64,000 nucleotides of DNA from Nematostella vectensis. Taxonomy: Eukaryota > Cnidaria > Anthozoa > Actiniaria > Edwardsiidae. Under the pieces are notes generated by a model. It had not been told where the DNA came from. It did no database searches and saw only the letters and a program-made list of their open reading frames with translations. Below, in pieces: positions 1 to 10,900 of the stretch. The translations under genes were made by a program, and so were the position numbers. The first letter of the stretch is position 1. Every line of letters begins with the position of its first letter. The stretch spans positions 11,080,494 to 11,144,493 of the forward strand of contig NC_064047.1 of assembly GCF_932526225.1 (NCBI RefSeq). Direction: 5' to 3'.

Positions 1-3000
1 AAACTTGAGGCTTAAATCTGACTTGATGTCGCACCCATCTTTAGGCAATGATTTGCTTACAATATCATCAATGTTCAATTTAATAGACTCTACGTCCATA
101 TGGTAAATAGCTGGCTCTACAACACTGTCTGCTCTCTCATAGTACCTACAGGAAATAGCAAAAATTTTAGGAGTACAAGAGTACAGGAAGAAACCTCAAT
201 AAACTTTTAAGTTTCGATAAATTACAGAAAATTATGCAGAAAGCCTCACACTCTTTTTTTACCTGTAATGATATTATGTAATTTTTCCCATTGATAAACG
301 TCGACATAAATTGATGTAATTTAATGTGATTTAGCTGAATATCCTGGTGTTGAATCACAGGCAGCCAAAGGCTACTGTCAGTGGTGGTTATACAGTACTG
401 TCAGTGGTTATAAAAAGGAATGTATGGGAAACCGAGTCTTCTTCCGAGTCTATATACTGCAAAACACACAATCTGTAGGGGGCTTCAAACTTGCTTTACT
501 GACATTCTATCGGCAAAATTGAAATAAAGGAAGACAATGGCCAATGTCCATTGATGCTAGATTTATGGCCTGATTATCCTGATGCTCCACATCCCCAATA
601 TTTTTTTTTTGAAATTTTGAATTCCATATTGTAGCTGGGTGTCATATATTCAATGAGGTGCTCCCAATGCGACCCCCCTGCACTCAAATTCATTCCTGCT
701 ACTGCACTGTTTTCAGGCGTCATGAAAGGAGTATGAAAGAGTCTTTCCCACTCCCCTTGCCCTCTCGGTACCATCCTGAGTTGTCTATGCACAAGGATTT
801 TTTCCTAAAAAGAGCTTGAGGAGCAAGGGGAGGCTAAATTTGTTGTTGCACGAGCTCAACAGATCAAAGATCCTTAACTCGTTTGGGAAAAGCATGTAGT
901 CAACCAAACTTTTCTCCCCAATTTTCTGTAATTTATTTGAATCTAAGTGAGTGGCATGGAAATTTGCTGTTAAGGCAGCTAGGTGCAAACACTGCGACAT
1001 TTACTCATTCCTGTGAACTCTCCCGTGGGAGTCTCAAGATTTTGGACCTCTTCTCCAGCTCTCCCGTGCGGAACACCAAATCTCCTGCTTTTAGCGACTT
1101 TTATCGCTTAAAAAAATCCTTAAGGTACTACCAGAGGCTATTTCCTGGAAATTGTTTACCAAGTTTTAGCTGTGATATCTTCGACACAAAATGGAAATTT
1201 GCTTTAAAGGCAGCTAGGTGCAAACACAGCAACATTTACAGTACTCATTCCTGTGAACTCTACCGCGGGAGTCTCAAGATTTTGGACCTATTCTCCAGCT
1301 CTCCCGTGCGGAACACCAAATCTCCCGCTTTTAGCGACTTCTATCGCTTAAAAAAAAATCCTTAAGGTACTACCAGAGGCAATTTCCTGGAAATTGTTTA
1401 CCAAATTGAGCTGTGATATCTTCGACACAAAAAGCCAATTTCCTTTAAAACTTCAGGAAAACTTTCAGGAAAACTTTGCTACAAATGTGTTGTGATGCTT
1501 CTTCAGGCGATTAAAGCGGGGTTTTTCGCTGAAATCTTTCGAGAATTGCGTCTTGGTTCGTAGTCTGTTATGTCAGCATGTCCGTGAGCCTGTGAAACTG
1601 AAACGGTAATAAGCCTTATTTTTGGCTCTATATGGGCCTATAAACCTCATATGGTCACGAGCTACGGCATGCTTTTTTTGGCCGGAAACTGACTTGAGGT
1701 GCAAATTGATGGTTTGCTTAGTTCGCAGCATGAGACATGTATCGAGTGACACAAGACCTCTTATTACTGTCATAAAAAACAAACGGACAGCTCAAAGCAA
1801 CAAAACATAGAATTGCGGTTGTGCAATCGGCTTTGTCAGTTCGTGGTGTTTTGGCTGGATTACGATTTGGCTTAGAACCAGGCAAACTGAAAAGCGACCT
1901 TCGCTTGGAAGTATTGTCCTCTGAGCTTCCTAGTGGGAAGATGCGGGTTTCCATCATTTATTGGATTTATTTCAGAGAGTGGTGAAGTTGAAAGGTCTGT
2001 GAAATGCTTCAAATGAACCCATAAAAAAGTGAAAATCCTTCTTTGGTTTGAGTGCAATACTTGTAGAAGCTCGAGTGAAACTTGATCGGAGAGGCAAGTG
2101 ATGAAAATTTGCATTTGAGCTTGAAGTAATTTGATGTTTCCTGGACATAAGTGTGAACTAGGTGTTACTCCCAATCCCTGTTGTGCTTTGCTCAATGTTT
2201 TGAAACTCGCCTTTAATGAATTGGAGGGAAAGACCCGATTTTAAATTCGCTTTTTCAAGCATAACAAAAAGGCGGAATTTCTTGAAAATCAGCAACGACG
2301 AATATTTTGGATCTACTTTCAGGTGATTTCCAGCCATAACAATAACCTCCGTCATTACCTTAATAGAAAATCCTAATAGAAAATTGACATTTTGCCTATT
2401 TTTCTATTTTTTGTAGCGCCACTTATCGAACATGCATGTTAACTGCAAACGTCTGCTAATTGGCTCAATAATAGCAGGAAAGCCATTTAACTGCTATAGC
2501 TTGGGGGGCCCTTTGAGGGTATACCCCACCCCTTCCCTAAAAAAATCAATAAACTCACCCCACCCCCAAAAAATTCTCAAGGCTTGAGATATTCTAAGGT
2601 TGACAGGTATGTTTACTTACTTATTGATTTGTTTGCTGCTGCTGCTCTCTGTGTCAATAGGCCATTCCAGCTATAGGCTTGCACTTAAAGCAGCATTGTC
2701 ACCAGTTTACTTCCGGAGGTCCGACGGAAACCTCAACCGTTAAAAGACAAAAGAATCTATTAGAATCCGAGATATTTAACAGGCCATCCGCTCTAAATTA
2801 TCGATCACATCCTCAAAGAAACTTCCAATAGACACAATGCTGTCAATATTTTGAAATATTTTTCGCGTTTTCCGCTAAAAATCATCGGAGATTTCTACGT
2901 AATCGACCGGAAGTAAACTGGTGACAATGCGGCTTTAATACAATGGAAACCTACCTCAACTACCAAAATGAAGCAAACACCTTTTTAAGCTTGCACCAAA

Positions 3001-3435
3001 CGATGGGTATAATGGTACTTGAGGTGGGTTTACATGTCGAGTGCGCGCACATGCTTAGAGCTAGAATGACCTATTTTAATAATTATTGTTTTTTACTTTG
3101 CTATACCACCAATGAGAGTGCTATGGAATATTTTGCCAAGATTTCGTCTTGAGGGTAACTAGACAAAGCAGTTCTAATAACAACTGATGCTGGTGCCTCT
3201 TGTTGGTGGCTTGATTGATTTGCTGGTAAATTGATCGTTGATAAGCTTACCTTTCTCTAGCCTCTTTTTCCGTCTGCAGAGTTACGTCCGAAGGTGCACC
3301 CTCACCCATCACAAATCTTTTCAGCTTCTGTACCATCCCTGAACTCTCCGTGGCATAGTATCGCGACAATCCTTGAACACGCGCGACTCTAAACCCGCCA
3401 TTACATCGAAACGCCCTGAACGACACGGCGGCCAT
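1..3435 (-). CDS. Mitochondrial-type protein, 5' part (partial)
   Basis: I do not recognise the family. Exon 1 is 3435-3251: it starts MAAVSFRAFRCNGGFRVARV, an Arg-rich, acid-poor N-terminus typical of a mitochondrial presequence, and ends ...EKEARE plus two bases at a good donor (AAAG|GTAAGC). The best continuation is an exon from 145 down to 1 after a CTGTAG acceptor. Its phase fits: the split codon becomes Arg, followed by YYERADSVVEPAIYHMDVES and then ...DIVSKSLPKDGCDIKSDLSLKF. It stays open to the window edge, so at least 109 residues are visible. Seen: the two exons, their splice sites and matching phase. Inferred: that they belong together across a 3.1 kb intron, and mitochondrial targeting. 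The remaining exons lie to the left of the window. The start sits in a strong context (CCAAGATGG). Confidence 0.6.
956..1425. repeat. Two-copy tandem duplication, period 235 bp
   Basis: The block starting ATGGAAATTTGC at 956 recurs at 1191 with few changes. Both copies contain GGGAGTCTCAAGATTTTGGA, a run ending CGCTTAAAAAAA, and ATCTTCGACACAAA at the end. The 160-residue open frame through it is a by-product of the duplication, since two halves of its translation are nearly identical. Confidence 0.85.
2685..2938. mobile_element. 254-bp MITE with TTAA ends, copy 1
   Basis: The ends are inverted copies: TTAAAGCAGCATTGTCACC on the left and GGTGACAATGCGGCTTTAA on the right, followed inward by an ACTTCCGG/CCGGAAGT pair. 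Near-identical copies lie at 57546-57799 (also 254 bp) and, degraded, at 49583-49809. TTAA at both ends fits piggyBac-like target choice, but a TA target cannot be excluded because the end is itself palindromic. No transposase is present. Confidence 0.85.
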
Positions 3436-3440
3436 CTTGG
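3428..3440 (-). promoter_or_regulatory. YY1-like motif over the start codon
   Basis: Read on the minus strand the start is CCAAGATGGCCGCC, which matches the core AAGATGGC of the YY1 motif often found at the 5' end of nuclear genes for mitochondrial and ribosomal proteins. It may simply be a good Kozak context followed by Ala codons. Confidence 0.35.
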
Positions 3441-4939
3441 ATATTACCCATAAACACTTGAGAGATGTAGATAATCGACATCGGGATCCCTGTGTTTATT
3501 GTAGCCACTCTTTTGGTTGTTTTCATATAGTTCTTTTTTCACGATAAGAATAAAATGAAAAGAACAGAATAATGACACTATTTCTTAAAATTTAAAAACT
3601 TAATTAATATTTTTATACTCACTTTTTATGCGACCTTTTTATGTTATGTTTATGTCAGCGGGTTTTGATGAATATATGCGCAGTGACGATGCGCAATTGA
3701 TGTAAACAAACGAGTAAAAAAATGTGAAATGTACCCGAGAAGGTTGCTTCAAAATCCCTCCCTATCATCCCCTATCTAACGCTACACGATGAACAGGAAT
3801 GTAAGGTATAGATGTGGAATATAAGGATTTATATACATGCCCCGAATCCGTGCTGGATGATGTAGAAAGGGGAAAAATAAGTCGTTATTTAGAAGCTACC
3901 TTATTAGGATCAGTTTGTTGTGAAACGAAAATACGTGGCCACTTGTGCAGTTAGGCCACAGAAAAATAACAATAACAAGCCTCGATGTTTATTTTAATTG
4001 AGTACTTATCGTGCTGAACTTATGAATGTGGAAACATTTGGTTCTCAGACATGAAAAGTCATCGAAGATGAAACAATTATGTTGTTTCCATGTTATGGAG
4101 TGAAGTTATGTTAATAACATTGCGGTGCCTCTTGAAGTTCGTTTGAATTACACTAACAAATACAATTCTATTTGTTCAAGTGCTTAGTTACATTACAAGA
4201 AGTGGCCCAATCGCCTTGTTCACTAATTAGATCCTTTTATTAACATCGATATTTGCTTTTTTTTTAATAATATTTCCTGGAATATGATTTAAAAAGAAAA
4301 TAATATGCAATTTATTTATATTTTTGTTAAAAATATCTGTGTTTCTAACAATAGTTTAAGCTCTATATTGATCAACCAGAAGTCAAGCTAGTTCACAACA
4401 ACAATAAATAAACAGTAAAAAAAAAAATAGATAAGTTGAGTATACTGTATGTATGGAGTTTTCTGATAAAAATCTGACCACCCCTGAAATAACAAAAAGG
4501 GATTTTTTGTATTTTTTGTATTTCCAAGGGACGTTTATTGTTGGATTTAGCTACAAAAAAGTCTGACTCATGGATTGATGATATACCAGAGTGACCTAGC
4601 TTAGGCTTTAGTCTGACTCATGGATTGATGATATACCAGAGTGACCTAGCTTATGCTTTATAGTTTTGCCTACAACTGTAGCACGTCTATTGAGAACCGA
4701 AAGTGGACACCCCCTGCCTTCCCCCGGGTACGGACCTGAATTGTTAGGCAATTTAACATTGCAATTCCTATATAAGAACCCAGACAACCTGTGAAATGCA
4801 CTCAATAACAGCCTGGGGTGTGTGGGGTGTTGTACTGTATGCCCCAAAAGGACAAATTGTTAGTCTAGAAAAAGAAGTCCATTTCATTATATTTCTATTT
4901 ATTACATGATTGTTTATATTTCACTCTGTTTATTCCTAG
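3436..4939. other. Intergenic region between divergent genes
   Basis: About 1.5 kb separates the start of the minus-strand gene from the first coding exon of the kinase gene. Both promoters, or a 5' UTR intron of the kinase gene, should lie here. It is AT-rich, with a short tandem duplication at 4561-4660. No TATA box or coding exon can be assigned with confidence. Confidence 0.5.
4526..4660. repeat. Dispersed element with 50-bp tandem duplication
   Basis: GTCTGACTCATGGATTGATG and the following ATATACCAGAGTGACCTAGC occur at 4561 and again at 4611. The flank at 4526-4560 (GGGACGTTTATTGTTGGATT) together with the ACCAGAGTGA part recurs in inverted orientation at 19930-19983, so this is a piece of a dispersed repeat. 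Confidence 0.7.
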
Positions 4940-4948
4940 GTAGATATC

Positions 4949-7900
4949 ATGGAGCATTTCTCACCTTCTAAGTTACATCGATCAGAAGTCAGAGTTTCCA
5001 GCCGAAATGGACTACAGACACGATCTGGCAGACTTCTCCAAAATGTATCCAGGCGACAGCGCTCAAAAACCACCGACACCTTGCCTTTCTCTGCCTGTCC
5101 AAGTACTGTCACATGGTCTATGCAAAACCCAGTACTTAACAATACACAGTCAGTCTTTTCATCATCATCCAATAAATCCCCTGTTGGCATTACCCATTTT
5201 AATTCTGTTCCCAGTATGAATTTCAGTGCAGAGCGGATGAGGGTTGAGAATGGAGCCTTTGGCTCAACATCTGTGGCATTTGGAAGTAATGCATTTGGTA
5301 CGCAGAACTTAAGCCATAGGGACTTGGACACAGAAGAAGCCATGGAGGTTGATTGTCAGGATGAAATGGACACTCATATATCTCATGGACAGACAGACAA
5401 TCATGCGCCCCATGGACACACAGGCGCTCATGTATCACATGGACGCACAAACAATCATACATCACATGGACACATGAACACACAAACAGAAACCAGCACA
5501 TCCCGCCAACCTACAGCAGCTCCTATCAGATCTGCTAGACTGGTAATAGATAGACCGCCAATCACTGCTAATAACACCCCTGATTCGATGGATAATAGCA
5601 ATCAACCAAGTGTTCATCCAAAGGTAATTTACATAGCTGAAAATTATGAATGATTCTTTGGTGCCTTGTGTGCCTTGGTGCCTTTTGTTTAAAATTTTTA
5701 ATTGATCATGTGAAAAGATATCAGAACTAGTTTTATTGTCTCTCTTTTTAAGATTTATTTCCAATCTCACTGTCTTTCATCTCTTTAAGGCCAATACCTA
5801 ACTTACAGTTTAATAACATCACTATCAAGGGAGGTGGATTGGATAGGCATTTTTGAATTATCTGCCCTTTTTCGTGCCTATTTTCTTGTCCACACTTTTT
5901 TTTTAGAATCTTGATCCGTCAGGTACAAACCTAAAATAATTGCTGTTTTCTGGCAAGTTTTTGGGCTTATTTCTTACAAAACACATAATGAGGAAATTAA
6001 AGATATTCTTTGTTTGGAATACCTTCTTTAACTACGTTATTTAAGTATGCGATTTTGTTTCTCACCGACAATGGGATCGCTGCGTTTTCTTATTGATTTC
6101 CACTTTTTATCATACTGAGAACAAATGATTCCCTGTATACTGCACACCCCATTTTTCGAGGTCATTGGAGTAAAAAAGTGTGCATTATACGCCAGTAAAT
6201 ATGGTACTGGCTTTAGCTTTTTACTCTCTTTTTCTTTTCTTAGCTTCCTATATCAGAGAGTTCAAAAGAAAAGAGCACTCCTCCAAATACACCACAAACT
6301 TCCAGCAAAGCACTAGAGAAACCCTCAAGCACAAGCTCATCTAAACCTCCCCAGACAGTCACCCCTGATATGATTCAAAGTCCTAAGAAATCCACTGGGA
6401 AGAAGAAGGCAATTTATATCGTGCTTCATGTGGGGAAGGTCGTTATTGGAGGCATCAAAGCTAAAGCTGTAGCACCTGTTAAGGTACTTAACATGGCCTT
6501 TTTTTTCTGTCTTGCTCACTGAATCTTACATTATTTAAAGTACCTTTTTATGTATTTAAATAAAGAGGTTGAAAGCACATTTGTTGTGTATACTGCACTC
6601 TTGTGAGCCAATGCTGAAAGGGGAAAGGGAATAATAATCTGTTTTATGATGGTAAAAAAACTCTAGCTTGGTAGTTTTCTAACTTCTTATTTATTGTTCA
6701 GATTTATGCTGAGAAGATTTTCTTGGAACTTGAATTTAAAGAGGGTAAGTATACACTCCTTAAGTATTTAATCTGCAAATACTGTTTGCCATTATATCCC
6801 CTGCAATGTCTTTGTTGTTGTCGTCGTATCTAATGGAATGGCTGTATTTTTTGTCTGTAGGAGACAAATCTTCAGTTTTAAGGATTCCACTTAAAGATTT
6901 TACCGAGTGTTTGGTGAGGACATGCTAGCATTCAGAGAACATTGGGATGTGGCTAATAGACACAAAGAATGTCAATCAGCCGCATTTTGTTATTATATTT
7001 AAAAGATACAATGGTCTATTTGCAAAAAAACAACTTAAAATAACCATCCACTGTTATGGCTGACTTTGTTGTTGCGCGACCACTGAGAATTCAAATCCAT
7101 TCCTCTCCTGGGAATAGCACATAGTCCATCATACCACTTGGACCAATCGATTACCAAAGAGCTGTAATCAGTAAAATTGCCACAAGTGAGCCTGTGTACT
7201 CTAAGGGTATCAGGAAAATGAAAGAGAATTCTTAAATAGGTCATGTATTTTTTGTCAAGAAAACATATCTTAAGCTTTGCTGGATGAAAAGCATTGTATT
7301 CAAATCATCTTGCTAGAGGCTGTGTGTATAAAACGATTTAGTTTATATTAACAAAAATGAGTGGAAACAATATTAGTAGCCTAATTTAACGTTTTTTTTT
7401 CTTTTACAGGTCACATTTCAGTCACCGAATCCTGTTCTAGTGTTCACATTTTGCAAGTGTGGAGCTAAGGAGATAACAAACAAACTGAAAGACAAGGGAG
7501 TTATACTGGACCATAAAAACGAAGGTCTTTATTTTGTTGCATGATGTACCCGGTCTTGAAAGGAGGGTAATGTGTAAAACTTTGATGGGAGGTTGAGGTA
7601 TCTGTGCAGACCCAAATATATTAGGTTCAATGTTGATTCAGGCCTTGAGTTAAGCATAATAGTCTTAACAGTCTCACAAATTAAAACCAACATGTTATTT
7701 GATTCTGTTCAACAAAAGGTTTTCATATGAATTAGGGTCATGCTTTCACCAACTCACACAGTCATGCACCATGATGAACTAAATTTGTCCTTTGCGACAG
7801 TGCCCCTCCACCCTCCCCCTCCCAAACCCCTCTCCACCCCTTCTGGAAATTCTGGATCAGTCAATTTGATGGAATCAGATATCTGGCAGCTATTCAACAA

Positions 7901-10900
7901 CCCAAAGACATATGGATCAGACCTAATTGACTCAATATAGATGTGCCAGTAACATAAAAAGAACAAGTTTCAAATTTAACAAAAAAAAACAATCTCTCTT
8001 AGATCTTGGTGCTGGCAAAAGTGCATTGGGTTACTAGTTTGTAAAAGCAAATGTGCTTCAAACTTTGAAAATCTCCTTTATTCTCATAAGAGATTTTCTT
8101 AAATTCAACCCTGTTTACATTTCTTGCGCTAGCTCTTTAATATGTGTTTTTTGCTGTTCAGTTGTTTCACATTTACTGTTACTTTATTCTATAGAACCTA
8201 AGAAACGTCGCATCATTCTCAACATTAATTGCAACTACCTTCCACGAGATGTGAAGACAGACCTCATAGAACTGGTATGTATCATATAACAACTTCCCTA
8301 TGTCTTCACATCTTTGTTTAAAAAAAAACGTCTGCAAATGGTGAAGACCAACAGCTTCTTGTGGTTAAGTAAGAATTGCATGGTTTATTCGACATAATTA
8401 CCCTTATTAGTGGAAATACGACGATTCCAATGAAATTTCTCAGTACTAGAAATGCCATTTGGCAATTACCATTTGCAATGACCAACTTTTTCGAAATAGG
8501 TGTAGGCTTCCTATTTTTTTTCTACTATTGTCTCTAAGAAATAATTTTGCTAATTTTGTTTATCTTGGCACAGTTCCAGAGAAGAATGTCTGACAAACTC
8601 TCCTGGCGTGAGATGAGGTACTGTACGTCCTCATTGGCAAAAGAATCCCGCCCATTTACGCCAACTTTTTTCCATTTGTGCTATATGCCTGTTTTGCTAT
8701 ATGTTATATGTCAGTGGAATACACCAAAAACAGGAATTCGACAAATTGCTGCCATTGTGGCAGTGAGTCTGCCATGAAGAATCTGGGGATACCACTTTGG
8801 GGAAAAGTTGTGCTTGCAAATAAATAAACACACTCACAACCGGCGAGTGTGCGTGTGTTTCTTTTCTTGCTGTTACACTTCGATACACTTGTGTTTGCTA
8901 TGTTTACATCAGTTTTTGCTGATGAAAATTTGTTTTCACTGTTGAAAATTTGTTTTCACTGTGTTTGCTCTCTGTGCACTTTTGTTTCTGTGTTTGCTCT
9001 TTATACTCTCGGGTTTTCTCTGGTTTTGTTTAGCTCTAGTGAGCTGAAGGAGGAGCTAAAAGTGGAGCCGGCAGTGGCGCCACTCGGAAGTGAACCAGAG
9101 CCCTCGGGAACCAATCAAACTGAAGCTGCTGATTCATCAACACAAGATTCATCGGCAGTTACAGGAAGTGCATTGTCACCACCAACCGGAAGCGCATCGT
9201 CACCGGTAGCCGGAAGTACATCGTCACCAGTAACCGGAAGTACATCGTCACCAATAGCCGGAAGTGTATCGTCACAAGTAGCCGGAAGTGCTTCGTCACC
9301 AGTAGCCGGAAGTTGTAATGGCAGAAAGATACTGACCCCTAAAAGTAAGCGCCTTTGTTTGTAGCTCCAAAATCAGTTGTTGTATACAAAAACCCACTTT
9401 GACGGAAGCTAGCCTGAAAAATCTTACATTAAACATGGCTACTCTTTCGGTCAAGCGTTGATATAATGAAACAATCAATGAATGAATACATTTTGGAATC
9501 TAATCACCCCTCCTTCTAGCCTGAATGCTGAATTGCGATAGCAAAGATACAACGAGGTCTAGCCGAAAGCATACAAGGCGCCTCATTGTATCGTATCCAT
9601 TCTGACATGTTGCCAAGCAAATGTTACATGGAATAACTTTCGAGGTATTCGTCATTTTGTGTTTCATGTTTTTGAAGTGGGTTCCAAAACCCCGAACATG
9701 TTGCCGTGTGAAATGATACGCGGAAAGGTTTGTTGCGCGACATGTTACACGGTCATAAACATTCCACGATACAATGTTTCGCGAAAACTTTTTGTTGCAT
9801 CTTATTCCGTGTAACACCACCCTTAAGTGAATATAGTGTCTAGCCTTTGCGTATCCCACAAGAAATTGGCTTTTCCTTGCTATAGTTATTAATTTCGTTA
9901 GTCTTTATCCGCAGAGTCCAGTGCTCGGAGGAAGTTGTACGAGAAGAGTAGCTCCTCTCCCTCGGTAGGCATAAAGTTTATTATCTACATCCCCTTTTTC
10001 TCTACCCAACTGTCAAATAGACTTGATTTGCCTCTACAAGGAAATGCTAAAATATGAAAAAGGATATGGTTAACTTGTTTGATCTACAATAAACACCTGC
10101 GTATGAGAACCTAGAGATTAAAAATCTACGGACTGAAATTTAGCATTTAAAGCACCTATTTATAAGAACCTACCAACTGCCATGGCCGAACGGATGGCAA
10201 ACTGTTGTGCGAGACATCTCGGCCGAGGCGATGATGGCGATGATTATGATTATAAGAACATTATCAGCCTGGCAGGAAAGAATAAATTCTTATTTGAAGA
10301 TTACTAAAATGTTTCTGATTTATGGTTGATAAAAGAGGAAAAAGATACTTTTCGTAAACGTTTGATGCATAAAAGGTTGTTGGGTGTTATATGAATGAAA
10401 TAACAAAAAACAATTTTAAAAGAACCTAAACAGCCTGATTTGACAAAAGTTACCCAAATTTATAAGAAACTAATCAGCATGATCTCGAAAATTCTAGGTT
10501 TCCTTACGCGGGTGTTAACTGTATTTGCTTACTTCCAGAAGCCGAGCTCTGGGTCCAGCGAAAAAGATGTTCAACAAGAACCTTTAAAAGCTCAATCCGA
10601 GGATCCTGAAGTCTTACCTGAGCTAGAGGACCAGGTGTCGAGCGATTCCCGAAAGGACACGACCGATAGGTCACAAGATACCCCTTGCCAAGCGCCACAC
10701 CCTGAGTCGTCCGTGCGTACACACCCCTCTACTAGCCTAAAAGAGTCTACCGCTTCCATGCACCGTGACAATGCTGATACATTGCGTGACAGCCCTAGGA
10801 GATTGCGTGACATGTCAACTAAATCGACTGACAAACTAAAAGCTAGCCCCACGAAATTGCGTAATAAATCAACCCGAATGCGGGGCGGTCCCGTGAGACC

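Larger units (their letters stand above)
146..3250 (-). other. Intron 1 of the left-edge gene
   Basis: About 3.1 kb with no supported coding exon. It holds a two-copy tandem duplication (956-1425) and a 254-bp TTAA-ended element (2685-2938). Small open frames here look random. A pyrimidine/A-rich stretch lies near 2510-2580. Confidence 0.5.

Noticed and set aside
883-1365. 160-residue open frame with two similar halves
   Set aside because: It is the translation of a 235-bp tandem duplication; no known domain, no splice or start support.
10440-10538. Start of the kinase exon at ATG 10440
   Set aside because: A good acceptor (TTACTTCCAG) at 10538 and in-phase joining to the exon at 9915-9964 make the upstream part intronic; the 33 residues before it look random.
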